A stretch of DNA of 64,000 nucleotides from Streptomyces sp. CBMA291 (GTDB taxonomy: Bacteria; Actinomycetota; Actinomycetes; Streptomycetales; Streptomycetaceae): positions 42,768 through 106,767 of the forward strand of contig NZ_MSJP01000104.1 in NCBI RefSeq assembly GCF_014596525.1. The letters run 5' to 3'. The notes under the pieces were generated by a model. The model did not search any database and was not told where the DNA came from. It saw nothing but the letters and a program-made list of their open reading frames with translations. The position numbers and the translations under genes were made by a program. Every line of letters begins with the position of its first letter. The first letter of the stretch is position 1. Shown piece by piece: positions 17,691 to 27,600 of this stretch.

Positions 17691-18055
17691 TACCCCTCCA
17701 GTTCCCGCCGCAGGACCGTCGTGTGGCTCACCGACGGGTCCTTGGCCGCCGTCAGGAGGGTGATCGTCCCCTTCGCCGCGAGCGTCCGCAGCCGGTCCAG
17801 CGCGGTGGCGGCGTCGGGGGCGGTCAGCTCGGCCTCGTAGCGGCGGCGGAACTCCTCGTACGTGCCCTCCGGGCCGTGGTACCAGCGGCGGAGTTCGGTG
17901 GAGGGGGTGAGCGCCTTCGGCCATTCGTCGATGTGGGCGTCGGTCTTGGCTAGTCCGCGCGGCCAGAGCCGGTCGACGAGGACCCGTACGCCGTCGTCGG
18001 GTGAGGGGGTCTCGTAGATGCGGCGGACACGGACGTCGTGGCGGTGTGCGGGCAT
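17690..18055 (-). CDS. DUF488 family protein
   Basis: 121 aa from ATG at 18055. The sequence carries DUF488 hallmarks: 'VRRIYETPSPDDGVRVLVDRLWPRGLAKTDAHIDEWPKALTPSTELRRWYHG' followed by 'EFRRRYEAEL' and 'LLTAAKDPSVSHTTVLRRELEG'. The family is widespread, around 115-120 residues long, cytoplasmic and functionally uncharacterised; the conserved DRLWPRG and W..FR..Y residues are all present, so the gene looks intact. It lies 29 bases downstream of the TetR gene on the same strand and could be part of its transcript. Confidence 0.9.
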   Translation of the reverse strand: MPAHRHDVRVRRIYETPSPDDGVRVLVDRLWPRGLAKTDAHIDEWPKALTPSTELRRWYHGPEGTYEEFRRRYEAELTAPDAATALDRLRTLAAKGTITLLTAAKDPSVSHTTVLRRELEG

Positions 18056-18084
18056 GGTCCCAGGGTGCGGGACGGCCCGGGGTC

Positions 18085-18687
18085 TCACCCGTCGACGCGC
18101 AGTGCCGGAAGGAGGACGGCGTCGACGAAGGCCCTGATGCCCGAGACGTCGGCGAAGCGGTCCTCGAAGAGCCGTTCGACGCGGAGCATGCCCATGAAGC
18201 AGGGGGCGATGAAGGCGATGGCGGGATTGTCGGCGGCGACCTCGCCGCGCTCGACTCCCCGGGCCACGATCGTCTCGATGGCGGCGACCTCGGGGGCGAT
18301 GACGGTCTCGCGGAGCGCGGCCCGCAAGTCGGGATGCTGGATGTACGCCTGGGCGACGGCTTCCATGAGTTCGGCGTCGCGCTCGCGGTGGGAGGCCGCG
18401 ATGCGGCCGGCCTCGCGGAGGTCCCCGGTGAGGGTGCCGGTGTCGATGCCGCCGAAGACGGAGCAGCGGCTCCGGGCGAGCGCGGCGGTGACGAGCCGGG
18501 GCTTGGTGCCCCACTGCCGGTAGAGGGTGGCCTTGCCGCACTTGGTCCGGGCCGCGACGCCCTCCATGGTCACGGAGTCGTATCCGCCCTCGCGCAGGAG
18601 GCCGAGCACAGCCTCGTGGATCTCCGACTCGCGCTCCGGCGTGATCTTGCTACGGCGGGCTGCGGCGCTGGCCGCCTCTGTGGACAT
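18085..18687 (-). CDS. TetR-family transcriptional repressor
   Basis: 200 aa. ATG at 18687 is preceded by GGGAGGGG. Residues ~15-62 form the TetR helix-turn-helix: 'ESEIHEAVLGLLREGGYDSVTMEGVAARTKCGKATLYRQWGTKPRLV'. The rest is an all-helical ligand domain with 'LFEDRFADVSGIRAFVDAVLLPAL' at the C-terminus, matching TetR_C groups common in Streptomyces. It is divergent from the PAP2-DMT pair, with a clear palindrome between them (18755-18776). It most likely represses that pair and itself. The ligand is unknown; the exporter-like DMT protein suggests a membrane-active or cationic compound. Confidence 0.92.
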   Translation of the reverse strand: MSTEAASAAARRSKITPERESEIHEAVLGLLREGGYDSVTMEGVAARTKCGKATLYRQWGTKPRLVTAALARSRCSVFGGIDTGTLTGDLREAGRIAASHRERDAELMEAVAQAYIQHPDLRAALRETVIAPEVAAIETIVARGVERGEVAADNPAIAFIAPCFMGMLRVERLFEDRFADVSGIRAFVDAVLLPALRVDG

Positions 18688-18738
18688 CGACCCCTCCCGG
18701 ACACCTCTGTCTGCACATACGAGAGTAGGGGGTGCACA

Positions 18739-18776
18739 ATCGAGACGCAAACGTATCGAGACGCTTGCGTCTCGAT
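18739..18776. promoter_or_regulatory. TetR operator: 22-bp palindrome plus adjacent half-site
   Basis: ATCGAGACGC-TT-GCGTCTCGAT (18755-18776) is a perfect inverted repeat with 10-bp arms. The same half-site ATCGAGACGC occurs again at 18739-18748, so two repressor dimers may bind side by side. The site overlaps the likely -35 box of the rightward promoter. Confidence 0.65.
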
Positions 18777-18793
18777 GAATTCACCTCTAGGCT
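18765..18793 (+). promoter_or_regulatory. Probable promoter of the PAP2-DMT operon
   Basis: TTGCGT (18765-18770) and TAGGCT (18788-18793) are separated by 17 bases, a good match to the principal Streptomyces sigma (HrdB) consensus, and lie ~43 bases before the PAP2 start. The -35 box is inside the palindromic operator, so TetR binding would block it. Confidence 0.5.
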
Positions 18794-18835
18794 CACTCCG
18801 TTTATTGACGTTTTGACGGATTAGAGGGCCGCGCG

Positions 18836-19651
18836 ATGACTGGCGGGATACGCGGGATACGAGGACCACGTCCTGCGGGGACAGGGGGGAAGCTCGACGG
18901 CACCACCCGGCCGCCCCTCCTGCGCGAGCTGCTGCTCGTCACCACGCTCTTCCTCGTCTACAAGTTCGGCCGGCTCTTCGCCAACGGGCACGAGAGCCTC
19001 GCCTTCCGGAACGCCGACCGCGTCTGGGACGCCGAGCGCGCGCTCCACCTGCCGGGCGAGGGCGCGATCCAGCAGCTCCTGCTGCACGGCGAGACCCTGA
19101 TCCGGACCGCGAACACGTACTACGCGGCCGTGCACTTCCCGGCCACCCTCGCCTTCCTGGTCTGGCTCTATCTGCGCCGCCCCGCCCACTACCTCTGGTC
19201 CCGCCGGGTCCTCGCGCTCGTCACCGGCGCCGCCCTCGCCCTGCACCTGCTGATGCCGCTCGCGCCGCCCCGGATGCTGGCCGCCAGCGGTCTCGTCGAC
19301 ACCGCCCGTGTCTACGGCCCCTCCGTCTACGCGGCCACGCCCGAGACCGACTCCATGGCCAACCAGTTCGCCGCCATGCCCTCGCTGCACTTCGGCTGGG
19401 CCCTGATGGTCGCGATCGGCCTCATCGCCGCCACCCGCTCGCGCTGGCGCCACCTGTGGCTGCTGCACCCGCTGTTCACGCTGCTCGTCATCGTCGGCAC
19501 CGCCAACCACTACTGGTTCGACGCGCTCGCCGCCGCCACGCTCCTCGGCCTCGCCCTGCTCGCCGTCCGCGCCCCCGCCCGCAGTACGGCGCCGCCGCCC
19601 GTGCCGCACGCCCTCGGCGCGCCCCCCCTCGCGGCCGGAGCCCTCCGATGA
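18836..19651 (+). CDS. PAP2-superfamily membrane phosphatase
   Basis: 271 aa. ATG at 18836 with AGAGGG upstream. About five to six hydrophobic helices are seen. The PAP2 motifs are PSLHFG (~186-191) and 'ANHYWFDALAAATLLGLAL' (~222-240), which supply the two catalytic histidines; the Ser/His spacing is that of the inositolphosphotransferase-like group often annotated in Streptomyces. It likely dephosphorylates a lipid pyrophosphate or phospholipid at the membrane surface. The stop overlaps the next ATG (ATGA), so it is translationally coupled to the DMT permease and under the same TetR control. Confidence 0.9.
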   Translation: MTGGIRGIRGPRPAGTGGKLDGTTRPPLLRELLLVTTLFLVYKFGRLFANGHESLAFRNADRVWDAERALHLPGEGAIQQLLLHGETLIRTANTYYAAVHFPATLAFLVWLYLRRPAHYLWSRRVLALVTGAALALHLLMPLAPPRMLAASGLVDTARVYGPSVYAATPETDSMANQFAAMPSLHFGWALMVAIGLIAATRSRWRHLWLLHPLFTLLVIVGTANHYWFDALAAATLLGLALLAVRAPARSTAPPPVPHALGAPPLAAGALR

Positions 19652-20817
19652 GCCCCGCCCTCGGCACCGTCCTCGCGGTGCTCCTCTCGCTCGTCTCCGC
19701 CGTCGGGTACGCGCTCGCCGCCGTCGCCCAGTCACGGCTGGCCGCCGCCTCCCCCGTCCAGGACGGGCGCGGGGCGCTGCGCGCGCTGCTCGCCCGGGGC
19801 AAGTGGTGGGCGGCCGTCGGCCTGAACGCCGCCGGAGCCCTCGCCCACGTCGCCGCCCTGCACTACGGACCGCTGACCCTGGTCCAGCCGCTCGGCGCGC
19901 TGACCCTCGTGGCGGCGCTGCCGCTCGGCGCGTACGCGGCACGGCGCCGGGTGACCAGGACCGAGTGGCGCGGTGCGCTGTGGACCCTGGGCGGCCTGGT
20001 CGGCCTGGTCGCCGTGACCGGGCCCACCGCGCCCGGCGAGGCGCTCTCCCTCGTCGAGTGCCTCGTCGTCGCGGCGGCCACCGCGCTCCTCGTCGCCGCG
20101 CTGGCCTCGGGCCGGGCCGGGGCTCCCGGGCGGCCCCGGCGCGGCCTCGGCCACGCGACGGCCTCCGGAATCGCCTCCGGCGTCGCCTCCGCCCTCACCC
20201 AGACCCTGACGTCCGCGCTCGCGCTCGAACTGCCGGGCCGTGAGCCGACCTGGTGGCAGACCACGCTGCTCGCGGTCCTCATCTCCGGCTTCGCGACGGG
20301 CGGCCTGCTGCTCTCCCAGGCCGCCTACCGGGGCGGCCTCGCGGCTCCGCTCGCCGTGGTCAACCTCTCCAACCCGGCCGCCGCCGCCGTGATCGGCGTC
20401 GCCCTCCTGGGCGAGACCTTCCGGGCCGGAGTCTGGGGCTGGCTGGTCGCCGCCACGGCCGCGCTGGTCGCCGCACGGGGAGTGATCCTCCTGACGAAGA
20501 GCGGCGGCGAGGCGGGGGCCGGTGCGGACGGGTCCACGCGTGCGGACACGGCCACGCGTGCGAGTGAGTCCACGCATGTGGGCGTGGGCGTAGGTAGGGG
20601 CCTCGACCTTGACGACCTCGCTGTGGCCGGGCTTACGGATGCGGAGCCGGCCACGGACACGCGTACCGCCTGGCAGGCGCGGGCCGTACCGACGCCCCGC
20701 CCGGCCGGTCAAACCGACCCCGACCGGGCGACCGGCGACCGGGGCATCGGCGGCGCGGGCCTCACCGGGCTGATCCTGCCGGACGGGGAACCCGCGCCCG
20801 CACCGGTCGGAGGCTGA
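19648..20817 (+). CDS. DMT/EamA-type permease
   Basis: 389 aa from an ATG overlapping the previous stop. About nine to ten hydrophobic helices with the DMT texture are visible: 'VLLSLVSAVGYALAAVAQSRL', 'YGPLTLVQPLGALTLVAALPLGAY', 'NLSNPAAAAVIGVALLGETF'. The last ~110 residues (from ~285) are hydrophilic, Thr/Ala/Gly-rich and contain the short repeats TRADTATRASESTH and VGVGVGRG. That tail is longer than usual for the family and probably cytoplasmic and disordered. Likely exports a small molecule sensed by the neighbouring TetR protein. The substrate cannot be told from sequence. Confidence 0.88.
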   Translation: MSPALGTVLAVLLSLVSAVGYALAAVAQSRLAAASPVQDGRGALRALLARGKWWAAVGLNAAGALAHVAALHYGPLTLVQPLGALTLVAALPLGAYAARRRVTRTEWRGALWTLGGLVGLVAVTGPTAPGEALSLVECLVVAAATALLVAALASGRAGAPGRPRRGLGHATASGIASGVASALTQTLTSALALELPGREPTWWQTTLLAVLISGFATGGLLLSQAAYRGGLAAPLAVVNLSNPAAAAVIGVALLGETFRAGVWGWLVAATAALVAARGVILLTKSGGEAGAGADGSTRADTATRASESTHVGVGVGRGLDLDDLAVAGLTDAEPATDTRTAWQARAVPTPRPAGQTDPDRATGDRGIGGAGLTGLILPDGEPAPAPVGG

Positions 20818-21315
20818 GCCCTCAAGGACCGGGAGCTTGGGGGCTTCCGGTCCTCAGGGCCTGGTGGCTCGGGCCCCGGATCTCGGGGCTCGGATCTCGT
20901 GGCTCGGATCTCGTGCCGCCCGTCCAGGACCTCGGATCTCGGGCCTCGGATCTCGGGTCTCGCGCCCAAGGCCCCGGATCTCGGGGCTCGCGCCGCCCGT
21001 CCAGGGCCCCGGATCTCGGGCCTCGGGCCCCTGATCTCGCGCAGCCCGTCCAAGGCCCCGGATCTCGGGCCCAGGGAGGAACCCGGGCGCCTGGACAGTC
21101 CCGAGGCTCCGGGGTTCCGGGGTCCTGGACGGATGTCGCGGGATTCCCGGGCCCCCTCCCCGAGGCGGCCGGAATCGTTCGGTCCGAGGCGGGGGCAGGG
21201 CTCCACGGCGCTATGCTCGGCGCGCTTTGTCCGGGTTGGGCGTCGGCGGTGCGTGTCGGCCTCGTGTGCCGACCGGACGTCCGCCGCCCGTTCCCGGCTG
21301 TCGAAGGAATCCCCC
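20818..21315. repeat. Intergenic region with GGATCTCGGGC-type tandem repeats
   Basis: Between ~20873 and 21075 the sequence is built from some 12 copies of GGATCTCG(G/T)GgCTC, arranged in a higher-order pattern with CGCCGCCCGTCCAGG inserted three times. An earlier inverted segment (GGGAGCTTGGGGGCTTCC) and a later AT-poor stretch hold no gene. The GNAT promoter presumably lies at 21200-21300. Confidence 0.6.
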
Positions 21316-22182
21316 ATGGCCTCCGTCTCCTCCGGCTCGTTGTCCGTCTCCCCCGCCACGGTCCAGGACTGGGAACTCGTCCTCTCCTGGGCCGCCGACG
21401 AGGGGTGGAACCCCGGCCACTCCGACGCGCGCGCCTTCTTCGCGCAGGACCCGGACGGCTTCTTCCTCGGCCGGCTGGACGGGGAGCCCGTCTCGGCGAT
21501 CTCGGTCGTCACCTACGACGACGCGTACGCCTTCCTCGGCTTCTACCTCGTCCGCCCCGAACTGCGCGGCCTCGGCCACGGTCTCGCCACCTGGCGGGCG
21601 GCGCTCGCGCACGCGGGCGGGCGGTCCGTCGGGCTCGACGGGGTCCCCGCGCAACAGGACAACTACCGGCGCTCCGGCTTCGCCACCGCGTACCGGACGG
21701 CGCGTTACGTGGGCGAGGTCCCGGCGCCCGACCGTCCGGCGGCCGGGGTCGTCCCCGCCGAGCGGGTCGATCCGGCCGCCCTCGCCGCGTACGACAACGC
21801 CTGTCACCATGCCGACCGGCCGCGTTTCCTCGCCGCCTGGCTCGCGGCACCGGGACACCGCGCGCTCGCGCGGGTGACCGACGGGCGGCTCACGGGGTAC
21901 GGGGTGGTGCGCGCCGCGCAGGACGAGGCGCGGATCGGGCCGCTGTTCGCGGACACCCCGGGCGACGCGGCGGTGCTGCTCGACGCGCTCGCCGCCGAGG
22001 CGCGGGCCCTAGGCTCGGCCCGGATCGCGGTCGACATGCCCGAGTCGAACCCGGCGGCCGCCCGGCTGGCCGAGGAGCGGGGGCTCCTGCCGACCTTCGA
22101 GACGGCCCGCATGTACACGGGGCCGGTCCGTCCGGTGGCACGCGAGCGGGTCTTCGGCGTCACCACCCTCGAACTGGGCTGA
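21316..22182 (+). CDS. GNAT N-acetyltransferase with C-terminal second GNAT-like half
   Basis: 288 aa. ATG at 21316 with AGGA 7 bases upstream. The N-terminal half has the acetyl-CoA binding segment 'AYAFLGFYLVRPELRGLGHGLATWRAAL' (motif RGLGHG, ~75-102) and a preceding beta-strand 'SAISVVTYDD'. The C-terminal half ('LARVTDGRLTGYGVVRAAQDEARIGPLFADTPGDAAVLLDAL') matches the GNAT-like domain that follows in this two-domain group, often annotated DUF1248/GNAT. It acetylates an unknown amine in the cytoplasm. It stands alone between repeat-rich regions. Confidence 0.9.
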   Translation: MASVSSGSLSVSPATVQDWELVLSWAADEGWNPGHSDARAFFAQDPDGFFLGRLDGEPVSAISVVTYDDAYAFLGFYLVRPELRGLGHGLATWRAALAHAGGRSVGLDGVPAQQDNYRRSGFATAYRTARYVGEVPAPDRPAAGVVPAERVDPAALAAYDNACHHADRPRFLAAWLAAPGHRALARVTDGRLTGYGVVRAAQDEARIGPLFADTPGDAAVLLDALAAEARALGSARIAVDMPESNPAAARLAEERGLLPTFETARMYTGPVRPVARERVFGVTTLELG

Positions 22183-22667
22183 GCCGACAGCCCTGGGGGA
22201 CGGGACCGCCGGGGGGGGCGGGGCCGGACCTCCGGGGGCGAGGGGCGAGGGGCAGGGGGCCGAGGCGCAGGGGCGAGGCGATCCAGAGACTCCGGCCCCT
22301 GCCCTCGCCCCGCCTCGCCTCGCCTCGCCTCGCCTCGCCTCGCCTCAAGAACCGTCGCCCTCTCCCCTTCCCCCTCCTCCCCCTCCGCGTCCCCCGCGAG
22401 TGGACAAGGGTTTTCCCCGTTTCGGGTTGGCCACCCCGTTCCCTACTGTCCTGCGCACCGGCGGATATCATCCCCCGAGCGCACCGTGACAGGTGCATGC
22501 GGAGGGTGGTGTCCGCCGGTGACGGCCTTGACCCGGGTCGTCGCGCCGGTGGCGGCGCATGGGCCCCCCAAGCCCAGGGACCTGCGGAGCGTGACCCCAT
22601 AGCGCCCCGCGCGTCCCGCGCCGCCGCCACCGCACCGCGTCGACGTCGTACTCGAAAGGGCCACACT
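22183..22667. other. Upstream region of the subtilase gene, with a (CGCCT)7 repeat
   Basis: The pentamer CGCCT is repeated seven times at 22311-22345, facing an opposite GGCGAGGGGCGAGGGG stretch at ~22235-22290 with which it could fold. The rest to 22667 is the subtilase leader. A possible promoter is the AT-richer patch at ~22400-22460 (GGTTTTCCCC...TACTGT), but I cannot fix the boxes. No gene is seen. Confidence 0.5.
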
Positions 22668-24491
22668 TTGAACGGTTCCAGGCGGAGAGTCATATCCGTG
22701 GTCGCGGGCGCCGCGATCCTCGGTGCCGCTGCCACCACCTCCGGGGCGTCCGCCGTCGCCTCGGGTGCCTCCCCGAAGCCCGTTCCGGCTTCGCAGACGA
22801 TGCGGGCGCTGCCCCGCGCCCCCGTCGAGAAGGTCATCGTCACCTACAAGAACCGGACCGCCGAGGCCGGTTCCAACACCGCCGCCCAGAGCGACACGGC
22901 GGAGAAGGCCACGAAGACGGGCCGGAAACTCTCCTTCGAGCGCCGCCTCTCCGGTGGCGCCTCCCTCGTCCGGCTGGGCGGCGCCGCCACCCCGCAGGAC
23001 GTGAACAAGGTCATGGCCGCCTTCCGCGCCGACCCGTCCGTCGCCTCCGTCGAGCCCGACATCCGCGCCTACGCGATGGCCGTCGCGCCGAACGACACCG
23101 AGTACGCCAAGCAGTGGGACCTCCTGGAGCCCACCGGTGGCATGAACGTTCCTGCGGCCTGGGACAAGACGACCGGCTCCGGAGTCACCGTCGCCGTCAT
23201 CGACACCGGTTACGCCGCCCACTCGGACCTGGCGGCCAACATCGTCGCCGGGTACGACTTCATCTCCGCCCCCTCCGACGCCCGCGACGGCAACGGTCGC
23301 GACGCGGACCCGAAGGACGAGGGCGACTGGACCGCCGTCACGGGCGAGTGCGGCGACGGGGCTCCTCCCTCGCCCTCCTCCTGGCACGGCACCCATGTGG
23401 CCGGCACCATCGGCGCCGTCGCGAACAACACCAAGGGCATCGCGGGCATCGCGTACCACGCGAAGATCCAGCCCGTGCGGGTGCTCGGGAAGTGCGGCGG
23501 CACGTCCTCCGACATCGCCGACGCCATCACCTGGGCCTCCGGCGGCAGCGTGCCGGGCGTCCCCGCCAACGCGACCCCGGCGAAGGTCATCAACCTGAGC
23601 CTGGGCGGCTCCAGCAACACCTGCCCGAGCGTCTACCAGAACGCGATCAACGGCGCCGTCACACGTGGGACCACCGTCGTCGTCGCGGCGGGCAACAGCA
23701 ACGCCAACACCTCCGGGTTCACCCCCGCCAACTGCGCGAACGTCATCACCGTGGCGTCGACGAGCCGCGAGGGCAACCGGTCGTACTACTCCAACTTCGG
23801 CACCGCCGTGGACGTGGCCGCGCCCGGCGGCGAGACCCGCCGCTCCCTCGACACGCCCGGGACCGTCACCACCCCCCAGAACGGCATCCTCTCCACCCTG
23901 AACGCGGGGGCGACCACCTCGTCGAGCGAGACCTACAAGCCCTACCAGGGCACCTCGATGGCCGCGCCGCACATCGCCGGGCTCGCGGCGCTGCTCAAGT
24001 CGGCCAAGAGTTCCCTCACCCCCGGCCAGATCGAGGCCGCCATCAAGGCCAACGCCCGGCGGATCCCCGGCGCCTGCACCGGGGGCTGCGGAGCGGGCAT
24101 CGCCGATGCGGCGAAGACGGTCGGCGCCGTCACCTCCCCGTCGACGGGCACCTTCTTCACCAACACCACCGACGTCGAGATCCCGGACAACACCACGGTG
24201 ACGTCCCCGATCGCCGTCACCGGCCGGCCCGGCAACGCGCCCACCGTCCTCAAGGTCGGCGTGGACATCAAGCACCCCTGGCGCGGGGACCTGGTCGTCG
24301 ACCTGGTCGCCCCCGACGGCACGGTACGCAACCTCAAGGCGTCCTCCCCCTCGGACAGCGCCGACGACGTCGTCGCCACCTACACGGTCGACGCGTCGGC
24401 CTCGGTCGCGGCGGGCACCTGGAAGCTCCAGGTCCGCGATGTGTCCACGGGTGACACCGGCTACATCGACGCGTGGAGCCTCACCTTCTGA
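22668..24491 (+). CDS. Secreted subtilisin-like serine protease (S8) with C-terminal P-domain
   Basis: 607 aa. The TTG start at 22668 is preceded by GAAAGGG and gives a proper signal peptide (SRRRVISVVAGAAILGAAAT...); no ATG or GTG fits. Residues ~53-135 are an inhibitor-I9 propeptide. The catalytic residues are Asp179 (VAVIDTGY), His240 (WHGTHVAGTIGA), oxyanion Asn343 (AAGNSNAN) and Ser430 (QGTSMAAPH). Residues ~495-607 form a proprotein-convertase P-domain ('VEIPDNTTVTSPIAVTG...WRGDLVVDLVAPDGTV...GYIDAWSLTF'). Cysteines in pairs suggest disulfides. It is an exported, self-maturing protease, likely nutritional or developmental. A strong terminator follows. Confidence 0.95.
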   Translation: MNGSRRRVISVVAGAAILGAAATTSGASAVASGASPKPVPASQTMRALPRAPVEKVIVTYKNRTAEAGSNTAAQSDTAEKATKTGRKLSFERRLSGGASLVRLGGAATPQDVNKVMAAFRADPSVASVEPDIRAYAMAVAPNDTEYAKQWDLLEPTGGMNVPAAWDKTTGSGVTVAVIDTGYAAHSDLAANIVAGYDFISAPSDARDGNGRDADPKDEGDWTAVTGECGDGAPPSPSSWHGTHVAGTIGAVANNTKGIAGIAYHAKIQPVRVLGKCGGTSSDIADAITWASGGSVPGVPANATPAKVINLSLGGSSNTCPSVYQNAINGAVTRGTTVVVAAGNSNANTSGFTPANCANVITVASTSREGNRSYYSNFGTAVDVAAPGGETRRSLDTPGTVTTPQNGILSTLNAGATTSSSETYKPYQGTSMAAPHIAGLAALLKSAKSSLTPGQIEAAIKANARRIPGACTGGCGAGIADAAKTVGAVTSPSTGTFFTNTTDVEIPDNTTVTSPIAVTGRPGNAPTVLKVGVDIKHPWRGDLVVDLVAPDGTVRNLKASSPSDSADDVVATYTVDASASVAAGTWKLQVRDVSTGDTGYIDAWSLTF

Positions 24492-24525
24492 CCCACCCCC
24501 CACACCAGCGTCACCGCTGGTCAGC

Positions 24526-24557
24526 GACGTGCCCGTGGCCTCTGCCACGGGCACGTC
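24526..24557 (+). terminator. Terminator after the subtilase gene
   Basis: A perfect 14-bp inverted repeat (GACGTGCCCGTGGC / GCCACGGGCACGTC) with a 4-base loop starts 34 bases after the stop codon. No U-tract follows, as is normal in Streptomyces. Confidence 0.85.
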
Positions 24558-24688
24558 CCGGTTCCGGGACGTTCGGGCGGTCCCACGGGACCGTCCGCAT
24601 CCCGGACAGAAGGCCTGGACTCCGCCGTCCGGCTCCGTATCCTCTGCCCAGGGCCACGGGCCGGGCCCCGGGGCGGAGGAGATGGACA

Positions 24689-27600
24689 GTGTCGACAGCT
24701 CCGCACCCCGTTGCCCGTCCCGGCGGTACGGCGGCGCGCCCGGCGCCCGTCGGCCGCGAAGAACTCCTCAGCCGCCTCGAACACGCCCTCGCCACCCGGG
24801 GCCGGGCCCTGCTCACCGGCCCCGCCGGGGTCGGCAAGACGGAGATCGCGCTCGCCGCCGCCACCCGCGCCGAGGCACGCGGCGAGACGGTGCTGTGGCT
24901 GGCGCCCCTGCCGGCCGACCGCGCGATACCCGGGGCGTCGGCCGCCGCGCTCGTCGCCTCGGTCGCCTCGGCGACACCCCCGCCGGGCCCCGCCGAACCC
25001 TCAGGGGTCTCCGCCGAACCCTCAGGGATCCTTGCCGCGCTGCCCGGACCCCAGCGCACGGCAGTCGCCATGCTCTGCCGCGAAGCACCCCTCACGCCGG
25101 ACGGCTGGGACCCGATCGCGCTGCGGCTCGGCATCGCCCAGATCCTGCGCGCCCTGACCTGCCGGGGGCCCGTCCTCCTCGTCGTCGACGGCGTGCAGCA
25201 CATGGACCCGGAGAGCGCCGACCTGCTGCGGTCCGCCCTCCAACTGACCCCGCCCGGTCTACGGGTGACGGCCGTCGAAACGCCGGAGCCTTACGCGGAA
25301 GCCCGCGAGCCGTACGCGAGAGCCCGTGAGCCGCATACGGGAAACCGCGATCCGTACACGGACGTCCCTGAGCCGTACGCGGGGAACCTCACGCCGTACG
25401 CGGAAGCCCGCGAGCCGTACGCGGGGAACCAGACGCCGTACGCCGCGAACCCCGAGCCGTGCGCCGCGCACCCCGAGCCGTTCAGCGGGCGCCCCGAGTC
25501 GTACGCCGGGGCCCTCATCCTGTACCCCGGGAGCCCCGAGCCCTACGCCGGAACCCGCTCTCCGCGCTCGGAGACCCTGACTCCGTACCCCGGGAACCCC
25601 GAGCCGTCCGTAAGGGACCCTCGGGAGAGCCACGCGCCACGCCGCCCCTACCGCGTTCCGCACCGGGCCGAGGACCCGTACGCCTCCCGGCTCTGGGTGC
25701 CGTCCGAGGCGGACGTCCTGCTCGTGCCGCCGCTCCAGGCCGATCAGATCGCCGAACTCCTCATCCACCACAGGCTGCCCTCCCGGATGGCCGGCCGCAT
25801 CCACCGGGCCAGCGGCGGCAACCCCCGGCTGGCGCTGGCCGTGGGGCGCTCGCTCGCCGACGCCAGGACCCCCCTGCACCACGCGGAGGCGCTCACCCTC
25901 TCCGGTCGTGCCCGCGACCTCGCCCGGCAGCTCCTCGGCGCCGCGCCGCCCTCCGTACGCGAGACGCTGCTGCTCGCCGCGCTCGCGCTGCGCCCCTCGG
26001 CGACCCTGGTGCGCCGGGCCGGGCGGCCCCGCGCCGAGGCGGATCTGACGGCGGCCGAGCGAGCCGGGCTGATCTCACTGGCCGAGGACGGCGCGGTGTC
26101 CTTCACCGCCGGGCTGCTGCCCTCCACGCTGACGCACGACGCCTGCTGGGCGGAGCGGAGCGCCGGGCACGCGGCCCTCGCCCGGGTCGTGGACGATCCC
26201 GTCGAGGCGGTACGGCACCGGGCGCTCGCCGCCGACGCCCCGGACGAGGAGCTGGCCGCCGAGGTCGCGGCCGCCGCCGACGTGGCCCGGCGGCGGGGAA
26301 ACAGCGCGCTCGCCGCCGAACTGGCCTTGCTCGCCGCCGAGTCGACCCCGGTACGGCACGGCGCCCGGCGGATCGCCCGACTCGTGGACGCCGCGGAGGA
26401 GGCGGCCCGCGCGGCCCGCGCCGACCTCGCCATGCGCGCCGCCACCGATCTGCTCGCCCGGGACGCGGCCCCCTCCGACCGGGTCAGGGCGCGGCTCGCC
26501 GTGCTCGACACGGCCGGTCAGGGTCTCACCGGTCTCGACGAGATGTACGCGCACGCCATGGAGGACTCGGAAGGGGACACCGCTCTGCGGGCAGCCGTAC
26601 AACTGCGGCTCTCGCTCAAGTACGTTCTGGCGGACGGCGATCCGGAGCGTTCCCGTACCGCCGCCGTCGCATCGGCCGCGCTCGCCGCCTCGATGGGCGA
26701 CTCCCGCCTGACCGCGCAGGCTTTGACCGTTCAGGCGCGAATGGAACGGGCCCTCGGCGCGCCCGAAGCGGAGACGGTCCTCGCCCGCGCCCGCGCACTG
26801 GAGTCGGCCGAGGGTCCGCCCGGCATCCACAACGCCGCCCGCATCCTGACGATTCGTCACGCCCTGTACGACGACCGGCTGTCCGAGGCCCGCGACGACA
26901 TCGGCACGCTGCTTCCGCTGGTGCGGCGGCGCGGTGCGGTGGAGGACGCGATCGAGCTTTCCCGCACCCTCGCCGAGATCGAGTCCAGGACCGGCCCCTG
27001 TCCGGCCGCTCTCGCGCACGCCGGACAGTCCCTCGCCCTCACCCTGGAGGCGGGGCTCTCGCCCGGTCCCGCCTGGTACGCGCTGGCGCTCGCCGAGACC
27101 GCCGCCGGGAGCTTCGCACGGGCCGCGAGCTATGCCCGCCGCAGCGTCCAGGCATCGGAGGAGGAGGGGGACCGGGTCTTCCTCTCGCGCAGCCGGTACG
27201 CGCTCGGCCGGGTGCAGCTCGTCAACGGGGACGTGGCCGCCGCCCTGGAGAACCTGCGTCGCGTCCAGGCCGACGAGCGCGCCCAGTCGACCGTGGACCC
27301 GTCGATGCTGCGCTGGCACGAGGAACTGGCCGAGGCGCTGCTCGCCCATGACGCGGGCGACGAGGCCGCGGCCCTGCTCGACGAAGTACGCCCGGTGGCG
27401 GCCCGGTTGGGCCGGACGACGGTCCTCCTCGGCTGCGACCGGGTGCACGCGCTGTGCCTCGCGGCGGAGGGGCGTACGGACGAGGCGGCGCGGCTGCTCA
27501 CCCGTACGGCGGAGCGGTTCGGGGCTGCCGGGCTTCCCCTTGAGCGGGGACGGGCGCTGATCGCGCTGGCCCGGGTGGAGCGGCGCAGACGGCGCAGGTC

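Noticed and set aside
22443..24554. Long minus-strand open frame opposite the subtilase gene
   Set aside because: Shadow of the S8 protease; Gly/Asp/Val/Arg-rich with no fold.
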